DNA of 64,000 nt from Streptomyces chryseus (GTDB taxonomy: Bacteria; Actinomycetota; Actinomycetes; Streptomycetales; Streptomycetaceae). How positions within the stretch are numbered: position 1 is the first letter of the stretch; each line of letters opens with the position of its first letter. The position numbers and the translations under genes are program-made. This document shows positions 34,095 to 42,691 of the stretch, in pieces. Where the stretch lies: the NCBI RefSeq assembly GCF_014650755.1, contig NZ_BMVO01000006.1, positions 237,781-301,780 on the forward strand, read 5' to 3'. The notes below the pieces were generated by a model that did not search any database, was not told the origin of the DNA, and saw only the letters and a list, made by a program, of their open reading frames with translations.

Positions 34095-34421
34095 TCATAC
34101 GGCTTCTCCGAGCGCGGCGATGACATCGGCACGGCGCGGCTGCCCCGAGGCCCGGCGCACGATCCGCCCGCTGCCGTCGAGCACGAGCACGGTGGGTGTG
34201 GCGAGGATGCCCAGTGCGCGTACGAGGTCGAGCCGCGCCTCCGCGTCGATCTCCACATGGGCGACGCCCTCGACCATGTCCGCCACCTCGGCCAGCGTCC
34301 TGCGGGTCGCGCGGCAGGGCTGGCAGAACGCGCTGGAGAACTGCACGAGGGTCGCCCGCTCCCCCGTCGGTGCGCCGAGTTCGGCCGCGCCCAGCCGCGT
34401 ACCGCCGTCGTGCCCTGGCAC
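34095..34421 (-). CDS. Thioredoxin-like protein
   Basis: This 108-residue protein has the thioredoxin fold with active site FCQPCRAT near residues 32-39 and the cis-Pro loop ATPTVLVLDGSGRIV near residue 74. The CQPC site differs from the usual CGPC and implies a different redox potential. The GTG at 34421 has AGGAGG 7 bases upstream. It probably reduces cytoplasmic disulfides. It is divergent from the acyltransferase gene at 34663. Confidence 0.9.
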   Translation of the reverse strand: MPGHDGGTRLGAAELGAPTGERATLVQFSSAFCQPCRATRRTLAEVADMVEGVAHVEIDAEARLDLVRALGILATPTVLVLDGSGRIVRRASGQPRRADVIAALGEAV

Positions 34422-34662
34422 GTCGCGCCTCCTGTGTGTCCGCCGGTCGTTCCCGTCCTTTTTCCCACGCCTTGGCTCCAGCGCTCACCACGGAGAGACG
34501 ATTCCTGCCGTTTCCGTACGTGACGAGAATCTCGCGCGTGAAAGCCATCAGGACTGGCTACTCGGCCGCTCATGGGGCACGATCTGCCCATTGCGGCTAA
34601 ACCTACGGCCGCGTAACCTCGCCGGGAGAGCCCTCCCCGGGCACAGAAGGGTCCCCTCTGAC

Positions 34663-35385
34663 ATGGCAGAACTCGTCTATCGACCGGTCATCGGTGCCGC
34701 CCTCACCCTGTTCAAGGCGCTGGACCTGAAGATCGACACGCAGGGTTCTGAGAACATCCCCCGCACCGGTGGCGCCGTGCTGGTGAGCAACCACATCAGC
34801 TACCTGGACTTCATCTTCTCGGGACTCGGCGCGCTGCCGCAGAAGCGCCTCGTGCGTTTCATGGCGAAGGACTCCGTCTTCCGCCACAAGATCTCCGGGC
34901 CGCTGATGCGCGGGATGAAGCACATCCCCGTGGACCGCAAGCGCGGTGAGGCGGCGTACGCGCACGCCCTCGACTCGCTGCGCTCCGGCGAGATCATCGG
35001 CGTCTTCCCGGAGGCGACGATCTCCGAGTCGTTCACGCTCAAGAGCTTCAAGTCGGGTGCGGCCCGCATGGCCCAGGAGGCCGGCGTCCCGCTGATCCCG
35101 ATGGCGCTGTGGGGCACCCAGCGGATCTGGACCAAGGGCCGGCCGCGCAACTTCGGCCGCAACCACATCCCCGTGACGATACGGGTCGGCGAGCCGATGG
35201 AAGCGCCCACGGACGAGTTCGCGGGCGCCATCACGCGCCGGCTGCGCGGCCGGGTGCAGGAGCTGCTCGAAGCCGCCCAGCGCGCGTACCCCGTACGCCC
35301 GAAGAACGCCGACGACACGTGGTGGATCCCGGCGCACCTCGGCGGTTCGGCGCCCACGCCCGCGCAGGTGCGCGAGGCCGGCTGA
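34663..35385 (+). CDS. 1-acyl-sn-glycerol-3-phosphate acyltransferase-like (PlsC)
   Basis: This 240-residue protein has the acyltransferase blocks: NHISYLD (HX4D, residues 46-52), RGEAAYAHAL, FPEATIS near residue 112 and VPLIPMALWG near 144. It should transfer an acyl chain to lysophosphatidic acid or a related lysolipid at the inner membrane face. Unlike most PlsC proteins it has no obvious N-terminal membrane segment. The start is the ATG at 34663 after GAAGGG. Confidence 0.92.
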   Translation: MAELVYRPVIGAALTLFKALDLKIDTQGSENIPRTGGAVLVSNHISYLDFIFSGLGALPQKRLVRFMAKDSVFRHKISGPLMRGMKHIPVDRKRGEAAYAHALDSLRSGEIIGVFPEATISESFTLKSFKSGAARMAQEAGVPLIPMALWGTQRIWTKGRPRNFGRNHIPVTIRVGEPMEAPTDEFAGAITRRLRGRVQELLEAAQRAYPVRPKNADDTWWIPAHLGGSAPTPAQVREAG

Positions 35386-35425
35386 CCGGCGGCGCAGGGG
35401 GCCGCGAGGTCCCCGGCCGGGCGGA

Positions 35426-36025
35426 TCAGAGCGCGGCGGGGAGCGTTCGCCAGAGGGACGAGCGGTCCGGGGCGGCCCGCAGGGCGCCCAGGACCGCCGG
35501 GTGGGGTGCGGCGTACAGCTGCGGGTAGTCCACTTCGCCGTACTCCGTGCGGACGGTGAACGCCAGCCGTTCGCCGTCCACGGAGAACCGCGCGTCCACG
35601 CCTGGCCTGTTGCCCCGCGGGTCCTGGCGCAGCCAGTCGCCGTGCCCGGGAAGTCTGACCGCGACGAGGCCGTGGAGGACGGGGTTCGACCCGTCGTCGT
35701 CCGCGAGCCGCTGGTAGCACAGGGCGGTCGGAATGCCCTCGGCCCGCAGCAGCGCGGCGAGGGCGTGGGCCTTGGCGTGACAGATGCCCGTACGCCGCCC
35801 GATCACGTCCGAGGCGCGCCAGGGGACGCGTTCGTCGCCCGCGTCGTGGGAGTGCGGGATGGTGTCGCGGACGAAGGTGTACGCCGCTTCGGCGTATGCG
35901 TATGCACTGGGCGTCGTGGGGCGCAGGAGCGCCGCCGTCTTGCGCACCAGCGGGTGTTCGTGATCGATGACGTCGTCGGCGGCCAAGTATGCCGAAAGCT
36001 CCGGGTGTTGCTGGATCAGCTCCAT
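35426..36025 (-). CDS. Transglutaminase-like domain protein
   Basis: This 199-residue protein has the transglutaminase-like core: Cys in RTGICHAKAHALAALLRAEG near residue 80, His in VLHGLVAVRLPGHGDW near residue 120 and Asp in VDARFS. The catalytic triad is therefore complete and it may act as a peptidase or transamidase. There is no signal peptide. The start is the ATG at 36025 with a weak ribosome binding site. A 14-bp perfect hairpin lies 20 bases upstream and separates it from the aldolase operon. Confidence 0.87.
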   Translation of the reverse strand: MELIQQHPELSAYLAADDVIDHEHPLVRKTAALLRPTTPSAYAYAEAAYTFVRDTIPHSHDAGDERVPWRASDVIGRRTGICHAKAHALAALLRAEGIPTALCYQRLADDDGSNPVLHGLVAVRLPGHGDWLRQDPRGNRPGVDARFSVDGERLAFTVRTEYGEVDYPQLYAAPHPAVLGALRAAPDRSSLWRTLPAAL

Positions 36026-36044
36026 GGCGCCAGAGCGTAGGGAA

Positions 36045-36082
36045 GCGGCCGACTGGAAGTCAATCACTTTCCAGTCGGCCGC
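36045..36082 (-). terminator. Perfect 14-bp hairpin between aldolase and transglutaminase genes
   Basis: The arms 36045-36058 and 36069-36082 are perfectly complementary, with a 10-base loop. The hairpin begins 18 bases past the stop of the threonine aldolase gene, so termination is the simplest role. It also lies 20 bases before the transglutaminase start, where it could act as an operator. Confidence 0.65.
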
Positions 36083-36099
36083 ATACCTATACGGCTTCG

Positions 36100-37203
36100 C
36101 TACCGGGCCATCTCTTCCTTGAGCGCCTGGACGAAGCCGTCGACGTCGTCCTCGGTGGTGTCGTAGGAACACATCCAGCGGACATCCCCGGCGGCCTCGT
36201 TCCAGAAGTAGAAGCGGTAGTGCTTCTGGAGCCGCTCGCTGACGTCGTTGGGCAGGCGCGCGAACACGGCGTTGGCCTGCACCGGGTAGAGGATCTCCAC
36301 GCCGTCCACCTGGCGGACGCCGTCGGCGAGCCGCTGGGCCATGGCGTTGGCGTGGCGCGCGTTGCGCAGCCACAGGTCCCGCGCGAGCATCGCTTCCAGC
36401 TGGACCGACACGAAGCGCATCTTGGACGCGAGCTGCATCGACAGCTTGCGCAAGTGCTTCATGGCACGCACCGCGTCCGGGTTGAGGACGACGATCGCCT
36501 CGCCGAACATCATGCCGTTCTTCGTCCCGCCGAAGGACATGATGTCCACCCCGACGGCGTTGGTGAAGGTCCGCATCGGTACGTCGAGCGAGGCCGCCGC
36601 GTTGGATATCCGGGCTCCGTCGAGGTGCACCTTCATGCCGTGCGCGTGCGCGTGCTCGCAGATGGCGCGGATCTCACTGGGCGTGTAGACCGTGCCGAGT
36701 TCGGTGTTCTGCGTGATCGACACGACCTGCGGCATGGCGCGGTGCTCGTCCTCCCAGCCGTACGCCTGCCGGTCGATGAGCTCGGGCGTGAGCTTGCCGT
36801 CCGGCGTCGGCACGGTCAGCAGCTTGAGTCCGCCCATCCGCTCGGGGGCGCCGCCCTCGTCGACGTTGATGTGCGCGGTCTCGGCGGCGATGACCGCCCC
36901 CCAGCGGTCGGTGACCGCCTGGAGGGCGACCACGTTGGCGCCGGTGCCGTTGAAGACGGGGAACGCCTCGGCGAGTCCGCCGAAGTGGCTGCGGATGATC
37001 CGCTGGAGGTTCTCGGTGTAGTCGTCCTCGCCGTACGCGACCTGGTGGCCGCCGTTGGCGAGGGCGACGGCGGCGAGCACCTCGGGGTGCACGCCCGCGT
37101 AGTTGTCGCTCGCGAAGCCGCGCACCCGCGGGTCGTGGTGCCGGCGCGCGTCGGTCTTCGCCGCGTGCGTCGGATCGGGATTCACGGCTTGGGAGTCAGC
37201 CAC
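36100..37203 (-). CDS. Low-specificity L-threonine aldolase-like PLP enzyme
   Basis: This 367-residue fold-type I enzyme has the aldolase N-terminus (FASDNYAGVHPEVLAAVA), the PLP-stacking and aspartate region MKVHLDGARISNAAASL near residue 190, and the PLP lysine in MSFGGTKNGMMFGEA near residue 220. It should cleave beta-hydroxy amino acids to glycine and an aldehyde. The GTG start at 37203 lies 22 bases inside the upstream SDR gene, so translation is coupled. It is the last gene of the DUF6421-SDR-aldolase operon. Confidence 0.92.
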   Translation of the reverse strand: MADSQAVNPDPTHAAKTDARRHHDPRVRGFASDNYAGVHPEVLAAVALANGGHQVAYGEDDYTENLQRIIRSHFGGLAEAFPVFNGTGANVVALQAVTDRWGAVIAAETAHINVDEGGAPERMGGLKLLTVPTPDGKLTPELIDRQAYGWEDEHRAMPQVVSITQNTELGTVYTPSEIRAICEHAHAHGMKVHLDGARISNAAASLDVPMRTFTNAVGVDIMSFGGTKNGMMFGEAIVVLNPDAVRAMKHLRKLSMQLASKMRFVSVQLEAMLARDLWLRNARHANAMAQRLADGVRQVDGVEILYPVQANAVFARLPNDVSERLQKHYRFYFWNEAAGDVRWMCSYDTTEDDVDGFVQALKEEMAR

Positions 37204-37949
37204 AGACGCTGTCCATTCACTTCACTGGCGGGCTGGTCCCAGACCCCGGCAATGGCCTCGGCCAGTTCCTTGACGTCCGTGAAGCCCGCGAACTTCGCGG
37301 TCGGGCGCTCGGCGCGCATCGCGTCGTGCACCAGTGCCTTGACGACCAGGATCGCAGCCGCCGTACGGGGACCCTCTTCGCCCCCCGCCTTGCGGAACGC
37401 GTCGGCGAGCGCCAGGGTCCACGCCTCGGCGGCGGCCTTGGAGGCGGAGTACGCGGCGTTGCCGGCGGTGGGCTTGGAGGCGCCCGCCGCGCTGATCAGC
37501 AGGTAACGGCCCCGGTCGCTGCGCTGGAGCGGCGCCTGGAACGCGAGGGAGGTGTGCTGCACCGTGCGGATCAGCAGCTTCTCCAGCAGGTCCCAGTCCG
37601 CGAGGTCGGTCTCGGCGAAGGACGCGCTGCCGCGCCAGCCGCCGACGAGGTGGACCATGCCGTCGATGCGGCCGAATTCCTTCTCGGTCTTGTCGGCCCA
37701 CTCACGGGTGGCGTCGAGATCGAGAAGGTCCACGGTGTCACCGGTGACGGTGGCGCCCCCGTGGGCGTACCGGGCGGCGTCGACCGCCTCGGCGAGGCGC
37801 GCCGGGTTCGCGTCGGAACCGACCACGATCGCGCCCGCCTCGGCCAGCCTGAGCAGCGTGGCCCGGCCGGCCGGGCCGCCGGCCCCGGCGACCGCGACCA
37901 CAGCGCCTTCCAGCGATCCCCCGTTGCTGTTGCCGATGCTGCTGGTCAT
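37182..37949 (-). CDS. SDR-family oxidoreductase
   Basis: This 255-residue short-chain dehydrogenase has a glycine-rich nucleotide motif VAVAGAGGPAGRATLLRLAE (AGAGGPAG rather than TGGxxGIG), VHLVGGWRG in place of the NNAG motif, and catalytic SAAGASKPTAGNAAYSASKA with Ser, Tyr and Lys intact. Asp after strand 2 (VGSDANPARL) suggests NAD. The ATG at 37949 follows AGGAGG. It lies 27 bases after the DUF6421 gene and overlaps the aldolase gene, so the three are co-transcribed. Confidence 0.92.
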   Translation of the reverse strand: MTSSIGNSNGGSLEGAVVAVAGAGGPAGRATLLRLAEAGAIVVGSDANPARLAEAVDAARYAHGGATVTGDTVDLLDLDATREWADKTEKEFGRIDGMVHLVGGWRGSASFAETDLADWDLLEKLLIRTVQHTSLAFQAPLQRSDRGRYLLISAAGASKPTAGNAAYSASKAAAEAWTLALADAFRKAGGEEGPRTAAAILVVKALVHDAMRAERPTAKFAGFTDVKELAEAIAGVWDQPASEVNGQRLWLTPKP

Positions 37950-37975
37950 GGTCGTCGCCTCCTGGTCGCGAGGGC

Positions 37976-39373
37976 TCACGCGGCCACCCGCTCGGCACTC
38001 GTCGCGGTGATCCCCTTGGTGGCGGCGATCACGTTCTTGAGCTTCTTGGAAAGGGCCTCATAGAACATGCTCAGCGGAAACTCGTCCGGAAGCACATCGT
38101 CCACGAGCTTGCGCGGGGGCAGCGACAGGTCCAGCGCGTCGGGGCCCTTGGCCCAGCGGGATCCGGGGTGCGGAGCGAGGTACGTCGACACCAGGTCGTA
38201 CGCGGCGAACCAGTGGACCAGCTTCGGGCGGTCGATGCCGGCCCGGTAGAGGTCCTCGATCTCGCCGCAGAGCTGGTTGGTGACCTGCGGGGCCCGCTCC
38301 CAGTCGATCTTCAGCGTGTTGTCGGTCCAGCGCACCACGTCGTGCTTGTGCAGGTACGCGAAGAGCAGCTGGCCGCCGAGACCGTCGTAGTTGCGGTTGC
38401 GGTCGCCGCTGACCGGGAAGCGGAACATCCGGTCGAACAGCACGGCGTACTGGACGTCACGGCCGTGCGCGTTGCCCTCGGCCTCCAGCTTCACGGCCTC
38501 CTTGAAGGCGGTGAGGTCGCAGCGCAGCTCCTCCAGGCCGTACATCCAGAACGGCTGGCGCTGCTTGATCATGAACGGGTCGAACGGCAGGTCGCCGTGG
38601 CTGTGGGTGCGGTCGTGGACCATGTCCCACAGTACGAACGCGTCCTGGCAGCGCTGCTGGTCGGAGACCATCGCGCGGATGTCGTCCGGCAGTTCCAGGC
38701 CCAGGATGTCGACGGAGGCCTCGGTGACGCGGCGGAAGCGGGCCGCCTCTCGGTCACAGAAGATGCCGCCCCAGGTGAAGCGCTCGGGGGCCTCGCGCAC
38801 CGCGATCGTCTCGGGGAAGAGCACGGCGGAGTGGGTGTCGTACCCGGGCGTGAAGTCCTCGAAGGTGATGCCGAGGAACAGCGGGTTGTCGTAGCGCGTG
38901 CGCTCCAGCTCCGACAGCCACTCGGGCCACACCATGCGCAGCACGACCGCTTCGAAGTTGCGGTCCGGGTTGCCGTTCTGCGTGTACATGGGGAAGACGA
39001 CCAGGTGCTGGAGGCCGTCCGCGCGCTGCTGGGCGGGCTGGAAGGCGAGCAGCGAGTCCAGGAAGTCCGGCACGGCGAAGCCGTCGGCGGCCCACTTGCG
39101 CAGGTCGGCGACGAGAGCGCGGTGGTACGCCGCGTTGTGCGGCAGCAGCGGCGCGAGCTCCTCGACGGCGTTGATCACGCGGTCGACGGTCGCCTCCGCC
39201 ATGGCGCGCGTCGGGGCGCCCTCGGCGTCGAAGTCGATGGAGCCGTCCGCCGACTGCCAGGGCCGGATCGCCTCCACGGCATTCTTGAGCTCGAGCCAGG
39301 CAGCGTGCTCGACCACGCGCCGGGCATCGGATATGCCGTCGGCGACTGTGTCCTGCACAAGAATTTCCGTCAT
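37976..39373 (-). CDS. DUF6421 family protein
   Basis: This 465-residue soluble protein matches the Streptomyces DUF6421 family in length and in segments such as HLVVFPMYTQNGNPDRNFEA, GIFCDREAARFRRV and FVLWDMVHDRTHSHGDLPFD. The last has an HDRTHSHGD cluster that could bind a metal. It is the first gene of a three-gene operon with an SDR and an L-threonine aldolase-like enzyme. The ATG at 39373 follows GGAGGAAG. The function is unknown; the operon suggests a role in amino-alcohol or beta-hydroxy amino acid metabolism. Confidence 0.85.
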   Translation of the reverse strand: MTEILVQDTVADGISDARRVVEHAAWLELKNAVEAIRPWQSADGSIDFDAEGAPTRAMAEATVDRVINAVEELAPLLPHNAAYHRALVADLRKWAADGFAVPDFLDSLLAFQPAQQRADGLQHLVVFPMYTQNGNPDRNFEAVVLRMVWPEWLSELERTRYDNPLFLGITFEDFTPGYDTHSAVLFPETIAVREAPERFTWGGIFCDREAARFRRVTEASVDILGLELPDDIRAMVSDQQRCQDAFVLWDMVHDRTHSHGDLPFDPFMIKQRQPFWMYGLEELRCDLTAFKEAVKLEAEGNAHGRDVQYAVLFDRMFRFPVSGDRNRNYDGLGGQLLFAYLHKHDVVRWTDNTLKIDWERAPQVTNQLCGEIEDLYRAGIDRPKLVHWFAAYDLVSTYLAPHPGSRWAKGPDALDLSLPPRKLVDDVLPDEFPLSMFYEALSKKLKNVIAATKGITATSAERVAA

Positions 39374-39454
39374 GTCACTTCCTCCACGGGAGAACCTCGC
39401 GTCAAGGCACCGTATAGGTCTTCTGGTCTCCCATTCAAGCCCACCCTCAGTAAA

Positions 39455-40460
39455 TTATCCTGCCGAGCCCCCTTGATCGCCGCGATTCTTCCTGTCTCGC
39501 GCTGTGCGGGCGATTGCTTCTGCCACACCGTCCAGCGCGTCCCGGGCGTCGTCGAGCACGGCCGGGAAGGCGAGGAAGCCGTGGAACATGCCGGGCCGGT
39601 GGTCCTCGGTGACCGCCACCCCGGCGGCCCGCAGCCGCCCCGCGTACGCGCGGCCCTCGTCGCACAGCGGATCGCAGCCCGCCGTGACGAGGTGCGACGC
39701 GGGCGGCAGCCCGGACAGGTCGGCGGCCCGCAGTGGGGAGGCGTGGGGGTGGGCTCCGTCACCGTCCGGTCCCAGGTACTGCTCCCAGAACCAGCGCAGC
39801 GCGGCGGCCTCCGTGAAGTACCCGGTGGCGTTCGCGCGGTAGGAGGCGGTGTCCTGGCGCGCGTCGGTCGCCGGGTAGACGAGCACCTGGAGGGCGAGGG
39901 ACGGGCCCCCCGCGCTCCTTCGCCACGAGCGCCGCGACAGCCGCGAGGGTGCCGCCCGCGCTGTCGCCCGCCACGACCAGGGCCCCGGGATCGCCGCCCA
40001 GCTCCCCCACGTGCTCCGCGGCTCACAGCAGGGCGGCGTACGCGTCGTCGACGGCGGCGGGGAAGCGGGCCTCGGGTGCGAGCCGGTAGCCGACGGAGAC
40101 CAGCACGGCCCCCGAGGCGCGGCACAGCGCGCGTACCGAGGTGTCGTGGCCGTCCAGGCCGCCGAGGACCCAGCCGCCCCCGTGGAAGTGGACGACGGTC
40201 GGGCGCGGGCCGCTCCCGGCGGCCGGACCGGGCCGGTAGATCCGCACCGGCGTGCCGTCGGCGCCCCGCGCGCCGGGAACGGTGGTGTCCGTCACCTCGC
40301 CCACCGCCGGCGGCTCCACCGGCGGCCTCGGCAGCGCGTCGACGAGGCGCCGGCCCTCGACGGCGTCGGTCACCGCCCCGCCGAGGTCCGGGAAGGCGGC
40401 GGCCAGGAGATCGGCCAGAGCCCTGGCCTCGGGCGTGAGCCGGTCGGGCCCCACGGTCAT
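39455..40460 (-). pseudogene. Alpha/beta hydrolase (HSL/lipase family) with two inactivating lesions
   Basis: The joined sequence is a complete hormone-sensitive-lipase-type esterase. It has HFHGGGW near residue 94, the nucleophile GDSAGG, the Asp in TAGCDPLCDEG and the His in GMFHGF. Two lesions break it. A TGA at 40023-40025 stands where the pattern AYAALL-W-AAEH expects TGG. A sixth C in the run at 39906-39911 shifts the frame between KERGGP and SLALQVLVYPATD. The start ATG at 40460 overlaps the stop of the LLM gene (ATGA), so the pair was once an operon. Confidence 0.87.
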
Positions 40461-41593
40461 CGCGCGCTCTCCTCGCACGCCCTGAAGTGCGGGATGACCT
40501 TCTCGCCCCACTGCCGGAGCGTCTCCAGGCACGCCTCCTGCGGGACGGTGCCCATCTGGATCAGGCACATGATCTCGTCGGGCCCGGCGTCGCGGAGGCG
40601 TTCGACATAGGCGATGGCGTCGTCGGCCGTGCCGTAGGCGTGGTCGGCGTTGAACGTGGCCGTGGCGGAGGGGCGTACCGGGATGTGCTGCTCGTGCAGC
40701 CGCGCGACGACCTGTTCCGCGGCCCGGCGCATCTCGGCCGCCTCGTCGGCGCCGGCGACGACCGCCTCGTCGGGGATGCCTGCGCCGCCGTACCAGTGCC
40801 CGATGGACTGGGCGAAGAAGCGCTGCCCACGGGTCCCGACGCGCCGGGCCTCCTCGCGGTCGTCGAGCACGATCGTCGGGCAGAGCACGGAGAAGTGGTC
40901 GTTCACGGCGGTCGAGACGAAGGAGTCCGGCGTACGGGCGGCCCTCGCGGCGTCGTACGCCGCGCGCATCAGCGCGATCGACTCGGGCCCGGCGAAGCCC
41001 ATCACCAGTGCCCCCACGCCCAGTTCGGCCGCCCGCACGAGGGTCTCGGCGCGGCTGCACGCGAGGAAGAGCGGAGGGTGCGGGGTCTGGCGGGGGCGCG
41101 GCAGGATGGGGTGCGGGGGGATGTCGATCAGTTCACCGTGGTACTCCAGTTCGTCCTCCTGCCAGGCCCCGCCGATGATCCGCAGCGCCTCCTCCACCTC
41201 CCGCGTCGTACGGTCCCGGTCGACCCCGCACAGGGAGGTCTCCTGCTCGGTGCCGCCGCGCCCGGCTCCCAGGTCGAGCCGCCCGCCGGAGAGCAGGTCG
41301 AGCATCGCGGCGCGCTCCGCGACGCGCGCGGGGTGGTTGAAGTTGAACGGCATGCAGACGACGCCGTGACCGACGCGGATGGTCGTGGTCCTGGCCGCCA
41401 CCCAGGTCAGGAAGACTTCCGGGGCGGACATGTGCGCGTACCACTTCAGGGAGTGGTGCTCGACGGCCCAGACGCGGTCGAAGCCCATCCGCTCGGCTAG
41501 CACGGCCTGTTCGACGCTGTCGCGGATGACCTGGTGCTCACGTTCGACGGTCGGGTCGGCGAGTTGGGCCTCGAAGACGACGGAGAACTGCAC
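40457..41593 (-). CDS. LLM-class flavin-dependent monooxygenase
   Basis: This 378-residue luciferase-like TIM barrel starts VQFSVVFEAQLADP and contains GFDRVWAVEHHSLKWYAHMS near residue 42, MPFNFNHPARVAERAAMLDL near residue 88 and GRLDLGAGRGGTEQE. It should use reduced FMN from a flavin reductase to oxidise an organic substrate. The GTG at 41593 has GGAGG at 5-base spacing. Its stop overlaps the start of the broken hydrolase. A 21-bp palindrome at 41653-41673 lies just upstream. Confidence 0.92.
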   Translation of the reverse strand: MQFSVVFEAQLADPTVEREHQVIRDSVEQAVLAERMGFDRVWAVEHHSLKWYAHMSAPEVFLTWVAARTTTIRVGHGVVCMPFNFNHPARVAERAAMLDLLSGGRLDLGAGRGGTEQETSLCGVDRDRTTREVEEALRIIGGAWQEDELEYHGELIDIPPHPILPRPRQTPHPPLFLACSRAETLVRAAELGVGALVMGFAGPESIALMRAAYDAARAARTPDSFVSTAVNDHFSVLCPTIVLDDREEARRVGTRGQRFFAQSIGHWYGGAGIPDEAVVAGADEAAEMRRAAEQVVARLHEQHIPVRPSATATFNADHAYGTADDAIAYVERLRDAGPDEIMCLIQMGTVPQEACLETLRQWGEKVIPHFRACEESAR

Positions 41594-41652
41594 GGTGCCT
41601 CCAGGGGGTGCGTCCGGGTGGTGCGTCCATGGGGCTGTGCTATTTCTATGAG

Positions 41653-41673
41653 ACATATGACTAGTCGTCATAT
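41653..41673. promoter_or_regulatory. 21-bp palindromic operator before the LLM gene
   Basis: CATATGAC-TAGTC-GTCATATG is a perfect 8-bp inverted repeat in an AT-rich island. It lies 60-80 bases upstream of the LLM start codon, where the promoter should be. MarR- and TetR-type regulators bind such sites. No regulator gene of its own is adjacent. Confidence 0.65.
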
Positions 41674-41777
41674 GCTCTGGACGCAGGGCCGGCGTCGGGC
41701 GTCAACGCCCGCCCGGAGCGCCCACGCGCGAGTGACGAGGTTCGCCGATCACCGCCCCGCGACGGTAGGACGGAGCT

Positions 41778-41903
41778 GTGAGCACCCGCGCAGTCCTCGT
41801 CGCCGCCCTGATCACCGGTCTGATCCTCGGGATCGCGGGCACCCGAGCGGAGCACTCCGCTTCTCCGCGCGAGACGGGTTCACTCCAGGAAGAGGGCCGT
41901 TAG
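41778..41903 (+). CDS. Possible 41-residue single-TM protein
   Basis: The frame from GTG at 41778 encodes STRAVLVAALITGLILGIAG, one clear membrane segment with a positive head, then a polar tail (TRAEHSASPRETGS). GGAG lies very close to the start, with AGGACGG a few bases further upstream. It ends 38 bases before the GDPD start on the same strand. No homologue was recalled, and the coding status rests on the composition. Confidence 0.45.
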   Translation: MSTRAVLVAALITGLILGIAGTRAEHSASPRETGSLQEEGR

Positions 41904-41941
41904 GCTGCCGGGGAGCCGCTGTCGACGGAAGCGAGACTGCC

Positions 41942-42625
41942 TTGAGTTTCCTCACCATTGGTCACCGCGGGGTCATGGGTGTCGAGCCCGAGAACACCCT
42001 CCGCTCCTTCGTCCGTGCCGAGCAGGCCGGTATGGACGCCATCGAGCTGGACCTGCACCTGAGCAAGGACGGCGCCCTCGTGGTGATGCACGACGCCGAG
42101 GTGGACCGTACGACCGACGGCCGGGGCGCGATCGCCGACCTGACCCTCGCGGAACTGCGCGGACTCGACGCCGGGCAGGGCGAGCGGGTCCCGCTCTTCG
42201 AAGAGGTCCTGGACGCGGTGCGGTCCCCGCTCCAGGCGGAGATCAAGGACGTCGCGGCGGCGCGCTCGCTCGCCGAGGTGATGCACCGGCGGGACCTGGC
42301 GGGCCGGGTGGAGGTGTCGTCGTTCCACGACGAGGCGGTCGCCGAGATCGCTTCGCTCGTACCCGGCGTACGGACGGTCCTCATCGCCAGTCGTTACGGC
42401 ACCGACGTCGTGGACCGCGCCGAGGCGGTGGGCGCCGCGACGCTGGCCCTGAACATCCGCAGGCTGACCCTGGAGACGGTGGAGCGCGCGCACGCCCGCG
42501 GGCTGCGGGTCATCGGCTGGGTGGTGAACACGCAGGACCACCTGCGGCTGGTGCGGGCGCTGGAGCTGGACGGGGCGACGACGGACTACCCGGAGATCCG
42601 CCGCACGGGCCGCTTCACGGCGTAA
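41942..42625 (+). CDS. Glycerophosphodiester phosphodiesterase
   Basis: This 227-residue enzyme has the GDPD core: GHRGVMGVEPENTLRSF (residues 7-23, catalytic His and Glu), AIELDLHLSKDGALVVMHDA (metal Glu and Asp, catalytic His) and the late IGWVVNTQDHLRLV. It hydrolyses glycerophosphodiesters to glycerol-3-phosphate and an alcohol. There is no signal peptide, so it is cytoplasmic. The start is a TTG at 41942; no ATG or GTG is well placed. Confidence 0.92.
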   Translation: MSFLTIGHRGVMGVEPENTLRSFVRAEQAGMDAIELDLHLSKDGALVVMHDAEVDRTTDGRGAIADLTLAELRGLDAGQGERVPLFEEVLDAVRSPLQAEIKDVAAARSLAEVMHRRDLAGRVEVSSFHDEAVAEIASLVPGVRTVLIASRYGTDVVDRAEAVGAATLALNIRRLTLETVERAHARGLRVIGWVVNTQDHLRLVRALELDGATTDYPEIRRTGRFTA

Positions 42626-42691
42626 CCGCGCGGCCCTGCCCGGCCGGCGGCCCGGGGGCCTGCCCGCCACGGCGCCCGCCCCCGCGCCGCC

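Noticed and set aside
40023..40025. Selenocysteine or programmed readthrough at the TGA in the hydrolase gene
   Set aside because: The expected residue is Trp and a separate frameshift exists downstream, so decay is simpler.
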